Shown here: in pieces, positions 1-7,922 of the stretch
Position numbering within the stretch: position 1 is the stretch's first letter
How the letters are laid out: each line of letters starts with the position of its first letter
Position numbers and translations under genes: made by a program
Assembly: GCA_963694825.1 (NCBI GenBank)
Contig: CAVOEV010000075.1
Span: forward strand, 1-18,598
Source of the DNA: UBA8437 sp963694825
GTDB lineage: Bacteria > Planctomycetota > Planctomycetia > Planctomycetales > Planctomycetaceae
DNA: 18,598 bases
Direction of reading: 5' to 3'
Notes under the pieces: model-generated
What the model saw: only the letters and a program-made list of their open reading frames with translations
Databases searched by the model: none
What the model was told of the DNA's origin: nothing

Positions 1-6
1 CTCAGC

Positions 7-1362
7 TCAGATCAGTTCCTTGATCGGCTGCATGTTTGACAGATACTGAGGTCGACCGGATGGGTCCTTGATCGTTGTCGTCAGGACGTCGATGCCCAGG
101 TTCCGGTACACCGTCGCAAAAATCTCCTGCACGTGAACCGGACGCGTCTGAGCCCGCTCGCCCAAACGGTTCGTACTGCCCACCGCCTGGCCACCCTGGA
201 TACCGCCTCCAGCTATGTAGGCACAACTGACCTGAGGCCAGTGGTCGCGGCCAGCACCCTTGTTGATCCGAGGCGTCCGCCCAAATTCGCCCCAAACCAA
301 AACCGTCACGTCGTCGATCATGCCTCGCTCTTCCAAATCGTCGAGCAACGCTCCAACAGCCCGGTCGATCCGAGTCCCGTGGTGACGCACCAGTCCTTCA
401 TTGTTGCCATGACTGTCCCAACGACCAAACGTCAGCGTCACGCAACGGACTCCAACCTCGACCAATCGACGTGCCCGCAAAACCAACGTGTTGTCCGTCG
501 CCGCTCCGTCGTACTTGTACGTGTACGGCTTCCCGTCTCCATACTTCTCGCGGATCTCGGCCGATTCCTTCTCCAGGTCCAACGCGTCAATCAGCTTGCT
601 CGACGTCAAGACGTCGAACGCCTGCTGCTCGTACGAATCGATCGCCGTCAGCTGGCCACTTGCATCCACGTCTCGACGCAACCGGTCGATGCTCCTGAGC
701 AACGACTTGCGATCACTCAGACGATCCGTCGTCACACCGTTGAGCTTCATGTTCGCCAACCCGGCACCGTCAGGAACGAACGGAGCAAACGTGCCGCCCA
801 AGAACCCCGGAGTGCCCGGGTTGCGCCACACACCGTCGGTCTTCATCCCAACATATGGCGGCACGCCGCGGTCGACTGGACCATGCAGCTTGTGCAGCAC
901 ACTGCCGATCGCCGGATGTCCGCCCATCGAACGCATCTCGGCATGACGAAAACCCGTCATGCACTGGAACGAATCGTGACGACCCTCGCAGCCAACCACC
1001 GCTCGCAAGACCGCCGCCTTGTCCATCGACTGAGCGATCTTCGGAAAACACTCGCCAATCTGAAGACCCGGTACACTAGTCGCGATCGGTCGGAATGGAC
1101 CTCGAATGTTCTTCGGAGCCTCGGTCTTGATCTCCCACATGTCCTGGTGAGGTGGACCACCGCCCAGGAATATGTTGATCACCGACTTGTGGCTCGACTT
1201 CGTGCCACCAGCCGACTCGGCACGCAGAATATCCGCCTGGTTCAGACCAAATGCACCAACACCCAACGCACCAATCTTCAGCATCCCGCGACGCGAAATC
1301 CCGTCACAGTAGCCCGAACGTCCGTTCCTGCGACCAGATCGAGACTCAAAGATCGTCAGCAT
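7..1362 (-). CDS. DUF1501 family protein, Tat-exported
   Basis: Seen: 451 residues with a twin-arginine motif, S23-R-R-G-M-L-K29, followed by a hydrophobic stretch (IGALGVGAFGL), so export by the Tat system is likely. The C-terminal part carries the WGEFGRTPR block (residues 357-365) and RDHW (372-375), both typical of DUF1501 (PF07394). Known: this family belongs to the alkaline-phosphatase/sulfatase-like superfamily and is greatly expanded in planctomycetes; its biochemical role is not established. The start is supported by GGAG about 9 bases upstream of the ATG. Context: DUF1501 genes usually follow a large DUF1549/DUF1553 cytochrome-type gene, but here the upstream neighbour, 104 bp away on the same strand, is an ECF sigma factor. 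The gene is complete and ends 6 bases from the left edge. Family assignment is firm; function is not. Confidence 0.94.
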   Translation of the reverse strand: MLTIFESRSGRRNGRSGYCDGISRRGMLKIGALGVGAFGLNQADILRAESAGGTKSSHKSVINIFLGGGPPHQDMWEIKTEAPKNIRGPFRPIATSVPGLQIGECFPKIAQSMDKAAVLRAVVGCEGRHDSFQCMTGFRHAEMRSMGGHPAIGSVLHKLHGPVDRGVPPYVGMKTDGVWRNPGTPGFLGGTFAPFVPDGAGLANMKLNGVTTDRLSDRKSLLRSIDRLRRDVDASGQLTAIDSYEQQAFDVLTSSKLIDALDLEKESAEIREKYGDGKPYTYKYDGAATDNTLVLRARRLVEVGVRCVTLTFGRWDSHGNNEGLVRHHGTRIDRAVGALLDDLEERGMIDDVTVLVWGEFGRTPRINKGAGRDHWPQVSCAYIAGGGIQGGQAVGSTNRLGERAQTRPVHVQEIFATVYRNLGIDVLTTTIKDPSGRPQYLSNMQPIKELI

Positions 1363-1466
1363 GGGCTGGCTCCGCTTTCTGATGACTCATGAACACGTAA
1401 CAGCACACCGCAGCACACCATAACACATCGCAACAGTACCCTTTTATGCGATCGGCATTCCTCGAG

Positions 1467-2114
1467 TCAACTTGAAGCCAAATTATCAAGTTCTGCCTTC
1501 AAACGCCTCAATGCTCGCAGATGTCGCATTCCAGACGCTGCAGGAGAAAGATCCAGGGCCAAAGCGGCTTCACTGTTCGTTAATTGCTCGAAATGCCGCA
1601 TCTGCAGGATATCTCGATCATCCTCATCCAACTCCTCGATCGCCTCAACTAACCTCAACTGCATTTCCCGACGAATCGACGCAGCGGCCGGGGTCAGCTC
1701 TGCATCGGCCAGTCGAGCGATCAGGTCCAGAGAACTCTGATCCGAGTGGACTCGAGACACCAGCGGTCGTTCGCGATCGACACTGCGCCGTTGAGCCTTC
1801 CGGTGCCGCCGGTGCATGTCGATCAGTCGATCTCGAGCCAACTGCCTGAGCCATAAGTGGAAGGGCAGGGTGGGTTGGTCAAGGTACTTGGCCAGTCGGT
1901 TCGACGCTTCCAACAGCACATCCTGAACGACATCGCTGGCATCCACACGACGAGCGATTGCGCGGTCCATACGATGGTCGACGAGTTTTCTGAGCGCGTC
2001 GCGGTGCCGATCCATCAGGCCGTTGACCGCCTTGGGATCCCCTTCGCGTGCCGCCGCGAGCAGTTCGCGGGTGCGATCCGAATCGGGCCAGATGCGTTCC
2101 GATTGACTTGCCAT
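1467..2114 (-). CDS. ECF-type RNA polymerase sigma factor
   Basis: Seen: 215 residues. Sigma region 2 covers roughly residues 20-100 and includes the core-binding block DASDVVQDVLLEA and LARDRLIDMHRRHRKAQRR. A variable linker follows, then region 4 at about 150-205 (EELDEDDRDILQMRHFEQLTNSEAALAL...), a helix-turn-helix that would read the -35 element. There is no sigma region 3 and no extra C-terminal domain. Start: an in-frame TTG exists at 2147, but it overlaps the upstream gene. ATG 2114 is preceded by CAGGA about 5 bases away and gives the usual N-terminus, so I chose it. The upstream CxxC gene ends 17 bases before this start, so the two are probably cotranscribed. Inference: directs RNA polymerase to a small regulon. 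No recognisable anti-sigma factor is present, unless the CxxC protein is one. Confidence 0.9.
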   Translation of the reverse strand: MASQSERIWPDSDRTRELLAAAREGDPKAVNGLMDRHRDALRKLVDHRMDRAIARRVDASDVVQDVLLEASNRLAKYLDQPTLPFHLWLRQLARDRLIDMHRRHRKAQRRSVDRERPLVSRVHSDQSSLDLIARLADAELTPAAASIRREMQLRLVEAIEELDEDDRDILQMRHFEQLTNSEAALALDLSPAASGMRHLRALRRLKAELDNLASS

Positions 2115-2131
2115 GGTCCTGTCGCCGGCCG

Positions 2132-2533
2132 TCACGTCTTGACGCAACCCTGCCCGGCCACCTCCGGTGGCAATCCGGTGTCAGTATCCGGCCGGACGTC
2201 CTCGAGCCGATAGTCCTCGATCGCCAACCCCTCGACCACCACCTCCTGCAACCTCTGCCAACCCCGCGTCACCAGGTCTTCGCGGCGAGCCACCTCCCCC
2301 GCATCGAGTTCCCTTTTGTCAAAGGGCCCCTCGACCACGACCGGTTCGAACCGGCTGTCGATGATGAACTGAGCCTGCACGGTGTTACAGCGAATGTGCC
2401 GTTCCGACTCGATCGTCAAAGCTGTCGCCGGCCGTTCCCCGATCACAAACGACAGATACAGATCACTCTCGTGGATCTCGTCCACCGCCGATCCACAGAT
2501 CTCGCAGAGATACCCTTCGTCGCAACGTGCCAT
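2132..2533 (-). CDS. Small conserved-type protein with CxxC motif, upstream of sigma factor
   Basis: I do not recognise a named family. Seen: 133 residues from ATG 2533, beginning MARCDEGYLCEICG, with cysteines at 4, 10 and 13 (C10-x2-C13) and another in HIRCN. The middle (SDLYLSFVIGE..., ERHIRCNTVQAQFIID) looks like a compact alpha/beta domain, and the C-terminal third is acidic. There is no signal peptide or membrane segment, so it is likely cytosolic. The reading frame stays open for 48 more codons upstream, to 2677, but that part is Arg/Pro/Gly-rich and looks non-coding; the Cys-rich N-terminus from 2533 is a more natural start. Context: 17 bp upstream of the ECF sigma factor on the same strand. 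Inference: a metal- or redox-binding protein, possibly linked to the sigma factor. Confidence 0.68.
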   Translation of the reverse strand: MARCDEGYLCEICGSAVDEIHESDLYLSFVIGERPATALTIESERHIRCNTVQAQFIIDSRFEPVVVEGPFDKRELDAGEVARREDLVTRGWQRLQEVVVEGLAIEDYRLEDVRPDTDTGLPPEVAGQGCVKT

Positions 2534-2617
2534 GCGAGCATTGTAGCCAAAGTCGGCGATCCGGGTATTCTGCGAGACCCGAAACAGCCGCGGCGGCGGG
2601 TGGTCACTGCCTGTAAC

Positions 2618-2680
2618 GTGTGCCACACTGGAGAACCCGCCGCGTCGCGGCCCACACCACCCCGGCCTCCAGTTCACTGG
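2618..2680. promoter_or_regulatory. Cluster of three short inverted repeats upstream of the RND gene
   Basis: In the divergent spacer between the CxxC gene and the RND transporter there are three perfect short inverted repeats: GTGTG-C-CACAC (2618-2628), CCGCG-T-CGCGG (2640-2650) and CCAGT-TC-ACTGG (2669-2680). The first two centres are 22 bp apart, near two helical turns; the last ends 10 bases before the RND start codon. The three differ in sequence, so they are not copies of one operator. GC-rich DNA gives such palindromes by chance fairly often. I mark the cluster as a possible regulatory site only. Confidence 0.2.
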
Positions 2681-2690
2681 CTTTCAGTCG

Positions 2691-5600
2691 ATGTCACTCG
2701 CACGCTTCAGTGTCAACAACCACGTGTTGGTCAACATGCTGATGCTGGTGATCCTGCTGGCCGGCGGGATCTTCGCCTTCACGCTGGTCCGCGAGTTCTT
2801 CCCCGAGTCGCGACCGAACAAGGTGATGATCGCTGCGGTTTACCCGGGACAACAGCCCGAGGAGATCGAGAAGTCGGTCACGATCAAGATCGAAGAGGTG
2901 ATTCACGACATCGAGGGTGTCGAGAAGGTCGATTCGACGATTTCCGAAGGTGTCAGCCTGACGACGTTGACCTTGTTCAGCGACGTCGAGGACATCAACG
3001 TGCTGGTGCAGGAGGTCAAGAGTGAGGTCGATTCGTTGGCCGATTTGCCCGAGGAAGTCGAGCGGGTGACCGTCCAGAAACTCGAACCGCGACTCCCTGT
3101 CATCAGCGTCGCACTGTTCGGCCAAGGCAGCGAGTCCGAACTGAAACGAGCGGTCAAGAGGTTGCGAGACGACCTGTTGCTGTTGCCCGGAGTCAGCGAC
3201 GTGCAACTGTCGGGGATCCGCGACGACGAAATCAGCATCGAACTGAAGCCTCACAAACTGCTCGAATACGACGTCACCTTCGACGAGGTCGCGTCGGCCA
3301 TCCGAGCCGTCAACATCGATGTCTCGACCGGACAACTCAAGGGCGACCGATTGAGTGTTTCGGTGAGGATGCTGGGCGAGGAAGACCGTGGAGTCGATCT
3401 CAGCGACATTGTCATCCGCAGCGACCCCGACGGTCGCAAGATCCGACTCAGCGACCTGGCAACCATCCACGACGGGTTCATCGAGAGTGATCTCGAGAGC
3501 TACTTCAACGGCGAACCGGCCGCTCATTGTGTCGTCTTCAAGACACGCAGCCAGGACGCGATCCAGATTTCTCGAGTGGTCAAGGCTTACGTCAAGGGGA
3601 AGCTCGGCGAAAACTTCGACCCGTTCGGGTTCCAGCAAATTGCCAACGACCCCTGGTACCTGAAACCAGTCTCGACGGTCGGCAGCGGCATGAGCTGGCT
3701 GATGACGGTCGTCAGCGGCCGAGGCGATCCGAGGACGATTTACGAGCAGAGTGCCGCCAGTCCGTTCGAACACCAGTTCCAAGTCGCCCTGCACACCGAC
3801 CTGGCGAGGTTCATCGAAGGTCGGCTGGACCTGATGACTCGCAACGGCCGAGCCGGCCTGATGCTGGTGCTGCTCAGCCTGATGCTGTTTCTCAATTGGC
3901 GAGTCGCCATCTGGGTCGCCACCGGCCTGATCGTCTCGTTCCTGGGCACCTTCATCGTGCTGTGGGCGATGGGTGAGACGATCAACCTGCTGAGCATGTT
4001 CGGGCTGATCATCGTGCTAGGGATCATCGTCGACGACGCGATCATCATTGGCGAGAACATCTACCGTCACGTCGAGGAGGGGTTGCCGCCCGAAGAGGCG
4101 GCGATCCGCGGGACCGACGAAGTGGCCTGGCCGGTCTGCGTCACGATCATGACCACCATCGCCGCCTTCACACCGCTGCTGTTCATCCGAGGCCAGATCG
4201 GGGACTTCATGAGAGTCCTGCCGATCGTCGTGCTGGCCGCTCTGACCGTCTCGCTGATGGAAGCCCTCGTCATCCTGCCCGCTCACCTGGCTCATATCAA
4301 GATCTCGCCCAAGAACGATCAGGCCACCGGCTGGCGCCGCTGGCTGAAATCTCTGGCCACGGCACCGGATCGGATGATGCGAGGCCGACTGCTCGACTGG
4401 TACGCCCGGCTGCTGCGAGTCGCTCTGACATGGCGATACATCACCCTGACTCTCGCCGTCTCGACCGTTGTACTCAGCTTCGGACTGATCTCCGGAGGCT
4501 TCGTCGAGATGGTATTCATCCAAAAGATGGACAGCGAGACGATGTTCTGCGGTGTCGAGATGCCCGTCGGAACCGTCGTCGACCAGACCCGAAAACAGGT
4601 CAAACGACTCAACGACTTCGCCCTGACGCTGCCCGAAGTGAAGAACGTCCAGATGTTCGTCGCCGTGCAGATGGACTTGAAGGGAGGAACTGGAGCCGAA
4701 CTGCAGTCGCACTTGGGCCAGATGGTCCTGGAACTGCGAGCGGCCGACGAACGAGAAGCCGACGAGCAACGATCGAGTGACGAACTGCTTGTCGAACTCC
4801 GCGAGTTCTCGCGAACACTCCACGGAGTCAACTCGGTCAACTGGGATACGATGAATGGCGGGCCGGGTGGCCGAGACATCTTCATCAAGGTTTCGGGACC
4901 CGACTTCGACGAACTGACCGAAGTGGCCCAGGAACTGCAAGAGACTCTCGATACCTACACCGGCGTCTACGACCTCGACGACGACCACGACGAGGGCAAA
5001 CGCGAAGTGACTCTACGGCTCAAGGAGTCCGCTCGAGCGACCGGCATCGACGAGGCCCGGCTGGGCAGCCATGTCCGCAGTGCACTCTACGGGCGCGAAT
5101 CGCACCGGATCAGTCGCAACCGCGAAGACGTTCGGGTGATGGTCCGGTATCCTGAAGCCTACCGCGCGAACTTGTATCACCTCGAATCGATGTGGATCCC
5201 CACGGCAATGATTGCCGGAGTCCGCAATTGGGTGCCTTTGAGTGAGGTCGCTCGACTGGAACCGGGTGACGGTTTCACTTCAGTGCACCGCAGCCAACGC
5301 CAGCGGGCAGTGTCGGTCTTCGGAGCCGTCGATACGTCGGTCGCAGATTCCTCGGTCGTGCTCAACCGGGTTCGAATAGAATTCGATCGCGAGATTGCTC
5401 CGAAACACCCCAACGTTCGCATCGAGTTCCTGGGCAATTTCGAAGAACGTACCAAGGCCTTCGGCAGTCTCTGGATCGCCTTCCCCGTGGTGCTCGTGCT
5501 GATCTACATGATGCTGGCCGGCCTGTTTCGCAGCTACGCTCAACCTATCGTCGTCATGGCAGCCATCCCGTTTGGATTGGTGGGAGCCATTCTCGGGCAC

Positions 5601-5975
5601 TGGATCACCGGAAACCCGATCACCATCCTCAGCCAAATCGGATATGTCGCACTGGCCGGGATCCTGGTCAACGACAGCCTGATCCTGGTCGACTTCATCA
5701 ACCGACGGATCCGAAACGGCGAGGATCCTTTCGAAGCCAGCGTCGATGGGGCTCGGTCCAGACTCCGAGCCATCCTGCTGACCACTCTGACAACCGCCTC
5801 GGGACTGACACCGCTGATGTTCGAAACCAGCTTCCAGGCCCAGTTCCTGGTCCCGATGGCCGTCACCCTGACCTTCGGACTGATATTCGCCACCGCACTC
5901 ACCCTGGTAATCGTCCCGGCGCTGAACCTCGTCTTCCTGGACATCAAACAGTTGACCGGCTTCGACGACGAATGA
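2691..5975 (+). CDS. RND-superfamily efflux transporter, inner-membrane subunit
   Basis: Seen: 1094 residues, the usual length of a full RND pump. An N-terminal membrane helix (about 11-31) leads into a periplasmic porter domain containing VYPGQQPEEIEKSV, typical of the AcrB/HAE-type superfamily. A second membrane bundle starts near residue 385 and contains GIIVDDAIIIGEN, with the proton-relay pair D448-D449. A second large periplasmic loop and a final five-helix bundle follow. In that bundle the position often held by Lys in drug pumps (VKN) reads V-N994-D995. Known: these trimeric proton-driven pumps expel drugs, metals, lipids or other hydrophobic compounds through a tripartite complex. 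No membrane-fusion or outer-membrane channel gene is adjacent; the upstream gene is divergent and the downstream one convergent. No clear Shine-Dalgarno precedes the ATG. Substrate cannot be told. Confidence 0.95.
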   Translation: MSLARFSVNNHVLVNMLMLVILLAGGIFAFTLVREFFPESRPNKVMIAAVYPGQQPEEIEKSVTIKIEEVIHDIEGVEKVDSTISEGVSLTTLTLFSDVEDINVLVQEVKSEVDSLADLPEEVERVTVQKLEPRLPVISVALFGQGSESELKRAVKRLRDDLLLLPGVSDVQLSGIRDDEISIELKPHKLLEYDVTFDEVASAIRAVNIDVSTGQLKGDRLSVSVRMLGEEDRGVDLSDIVIRSDPDGRKIRLSDLATIHDGFIESDLESYFNGEPAAHCVVFKTRSQDAIQISRVVKAYVKGKLGENFDPFGFQQIANDPWYLKPVSTVGSGMSWLMTVVSGRGDPRTIYEQSAASPFEHQFQVALHTDLARFIEGRLDLMTRNGRAGLMLVLLSLMLFLNWRVAIWVATGLIVSFLGTFIVLWAMGETINLLSMFGLIIVLGIIVDDAIIIGENIYRHVEEGLPPEEAAIRGTDEVAWPVCVTIMTTIAAFTPLLFIRGQIGDFMRVLPIVVLAALTVSLMEALVILPAHLAHIKISPKNDQATGWRRWLKSLATAPDRMMRGRLLDWYARLLRVALTWRYITLTLAVSTVVLSFGLISGGFVEMVFIQKMDSETMFCGVEMPVGTVVDQTRKQVKRLNDFALTLPEVKNVQMFVAVQMDLKGGTGAELQSHLGQMVLELRAADEREADEQRSSDELLVELREFSRTLHGVNSVNWDTMNGGPGGRDIFIKVSGPDFDELTEVAQELQETLDTYTGVYDLDDDHDEGKREVTLRLKESARATGIDEARLGSHVRSALYGRESHRISRNREDVRVMVRYPEAYRANLYHLESMWIPTAMIAGVRNWVPLSEVARLEPGDGFTSVHRSQRQRAVSVFGAVDTSVADSSVVLNRVRIEFDREIAPKHPNVRIEFLGNFEERTKAFGSLWIAFPVVLVLIYMMLAGLFRSYAQPIVVMAAIPFGLVGAILGHWITGNPITILSQIGYVALAGILVNDSLILVDFINRRIRNGEDPFEASVDGARSRLRAILLTTLTTASGLTPLMFETSFQAQFLVPMAVTLTFGLIFATALTLVIVPALNLVFLDIKQLTGFDDE

Positions 5976-6027
5976 TCCCCAGGGACTGACTCACCGCCCT
6001 TGACGGGTGCCTGTACCGACGCCCGGC

Positions 6028-7755
6028 CTAGTAGGTCCAATTCAGCGAGAAGCTGTAGTTCTCGGTCCAGAAGCTCGACCGGTTCACATCGATCGTCGGG
6101 AACAGACCCTCCGACGGATTCCCCGCCCAGTTGATGCTGCCCGAAGGTCGAGCCACGTGGCCGACGAACAGCAGCGTGTAACCGAGCCGGAAGTTCGCCG
6201 CACTCAACAGCTTCGATCTCCGCAAGATCGGCACCTTGGCGAACAACGGTGCCTCGGCAAAGAACGACTGTTCGATGACTTCCGAGACATGAGTGTGCTG
6301 GTCGCTATCGCTGAACCGGTTGGGTTGAGGATCCTCGGGTGTGGGCGTCAGGAAGTTGGTCTGCCGAGTCGTCATCCCGATGTTGTTGCCCGAAAGTTTC
6401 AGCTTCTCGGTGTTGGCAGTCAGGGCGATCTTGGTCTGCCCCCACAGCTTGAACTTGGTGCCGCCCAGGTCGTATCTCAAACCGATCTCCGGCCCAATCA
6501 AACTACTCCGCATCACGTTGTTCAGGGTCGAACTCAGAGGGTACATCGCAGGGTCGTTGTAGATGATAAAGCGATACTCGTCCGAGTTCTGACCACCACC
6601 TCCACCGCCGCCGCTCGTGCCACCCTCTTCGACCAATGCCGCGTTGTCGATGATCCCGTCACCGTCCTCGTCAAACATGTTCCCCGGCGAATGCAGCTTG
6701 ACGTCACCGTTGAAGGGATCGTCCAAGTCCTCCAAGTTGTCGTAACTCAGACCACTGTCCTGCCCGTAGAAGTGAAAACCTTCCTGCAGCCGCATGTAAC
6801 GCACTCCAACCATCGGACGCACCATGAACGTCTTGGTCTGATACGACGGTGACAGGATCCAGTGCACCGACATGCCATACGTGCGACTCTTGGACGTCAC
6901 CTGAAACTCGAGATCGTAGGGTGCGGTGACTCCAAACGTGCTGCCATCGTCCAGCGGCAGGCCGCGGAGATTCAACAGGTTGTTCTGCAGGATGAAGTCC
7001 TGCGAAGTCGGCGTGTCCTCGTTGTTGTTGCCACCGCCACCAGTGGATTGGCCAAACTGACCACCGGCCGTGCCAATTTCGTTGAGCAGAAAATCGGGAG
7101 GCGAAAGTAGCAGCAACAAGGTGTCCTTCTGAGCACCTCGGCCTGCAGGCAGCGAGTCGCGAGCGTCGAATTTCTCGTTCAGACTCTGGCCAAAACCCTC
7201 AAACATCAACCCGCTGTCGTCCGGATCGAAATAGCCCAGTTGGAGCCGGATGCCGGTGCCGGTCGGGCCGGCGATTGCGTTTTGCAGCTGAACAGCGTCG
7301 TAGTAGTTGAAGCCGGGAATCCCCGCCTGCGGCACGCCACGGAACTGGTCCACAACACTCTGCTGCTGGCTCCCGCCACCGCCGCCACCACCACTGTCAC
7401 CCAGGTCGTACGGATCCTCTTCGAGAATCGGCAGGACCAGGTCCTTGTAGGTCAGAGCCGAGCTGTGGCCGAGGAAACCGGTTGGTTTGCGGTTGCGGGC
7501 CGAGAGAATGTCGATGTTGAAGAACATCCGACGGCCTCGGTTCGACGACACACGGTTCCACATCCCGTCTCGGATGTAGTGCTTGTCGTACTCGAAGTCG
7601 TACGTCGAATTGCCTGGAAACGGCGCCATCGACGCCGGTGCCATGCCCTGAGGAGGATACGCACCCGGAGGTGGTCCCTGGGACATCGCCTTGCGACCCG
7701 AAAGGGCCAGAGCAATCAGACAGATTGCCAGCGTCAGTCGCCGTGACACCCGCAT
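6028..7755 (-). CDS. Exported protein, probable outer-membrane beta-barrel (BBP7-like)
   Basis: Seen: 575 residues with a signal peptide (MRVSRRLTLAICLIALALSG..., cleavage plausible near AMSQ), then a Pro/Gly/Met-rich linker. The body has alternating polar/hydrophobic strands (for example KTFMVRPMVGVRYMRLQ, SLIGPEIGLRYDLGG, FKLWGQTKIALTAN, NFRLGYTLLFVGHVARP) and ends in aromatic-rich ENYSFSLNWTY, as expected of an outer-membrane barrel. Two runs of seven glycines (122-128 and 382-388) and a Gly/Asn run (around 240) would be loops. Residues 362-371 form a D-x-D-x-D-x-I-I-D loop resembling dockerin/thrombospondin-type calcium loops. AAGGATG lies about 7 bases before the start. Known: planctomycetes have many BBP7-type barrels; my assignment rests on these gross features, not a diagnostic motif. 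It lies 167 bp downstream of the dehydratase gene on the same strand. Confidence 0.72.
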   Translation of the reverse strand: MRVSRRLTLAICLIALALSGRKAMSQGPPPGAYPPQGMAPASMAPFPGNSTYDFEYDKHYIRDGMWNRVSSNRGRRMFFNIDILSARNRKPTGFLGHSSALTYKDLVLPILEEDPYDLGDSGGGGGGGSQQQSVVDQFRGVPQAGIPGFNYYDAVQLQNAIAGPTGTGIRLQLGYFDPDDSGLMFEGFGQSLNEKFDARDSLPAGRGAQKDTLLLLLSPPDFLLNEIGTAGGQFGQSTGGGGNNNEDTPTSQDFILQNNLLNLRGLPLDDGSTFGVTAPYDLEFQVTSKSRTYGMSVHWILSPSYQTKTFMVRPMVGVRYMRLQEGFHFYGQDSGLSYDNLEDLDDPFNGDVKLHSPGNMFDEDGDGIIDNAALVEEGGTSGGGGGGGQNSDEYRFIIYNDPAMYPLSSTLNNVMRSSLIGPEIGLRYDLGGTKFKLWGQTKIALTANTEKLKLSGNNIGMTTRQTNFLTPTPEDPQPNRFSDSDQHTHVSEVIEQSFFAEAPLFAKVPILRRSKLLSAANFRLGYTLLFVGHVARPSGSINWAGNPSEGLFPTIDVNRSSFWTENYSFSLNWTY

Positions 7756-7922
7756 CAGATCATCCTTGACAGACTACCGGAACGGGCAAGTCGCCCATAT
7801 ATCGACCGCGCACAAACGTGGTCCTAACGGTTTTATCGGTCAGGTAATCTGGCAATCTGTAACGATTATCGGGGACATGACGAATTTCTTGGTTGTGGGG
7901 ATGATCGGGGTTCAGCAGCCTG

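Noticed and set aside
133..1392. Long plus-strand open frame (419 codons) opposite the DUF1501 gene
   Set aside because: Arg/Thr/Val-rich translation without domain sequence; it is the antisense shadow of a strongly supported DUF1501 gene.
1401..1420. Direct repeat CAGCACACC in the spacer upstream of the DUF1501 gene
   Set aside because: Only two 9-base copies in low-complexity CA-rich sequence; no promoter or operator logic visible.
2048..3025. Plus-strand open frame spanning the sigma/CxxC genes and the start of the RND gene
   Set aside because: Crosses three better supported genes; low-complexity Arg/Pro/His translation with no family features.
2694..3794. Minus-strand open frame (366 codons) opposite the RND gene, and a similar one at 4017-4988
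   Set aside because: Asp/Val/Gln/Leu-rich antisense translations of the RND gene with no motif; GC-rich codon bias keeps the opposite frame open.
6004..6025. Hairpin CGGGTG...CGCCCG between the convergent RND and barrel genes as a terminator
   Set aside because: Only six pairs including one G-T, a 10-base loop and no T tract on either strand; not enough for an intrinsic terminator.
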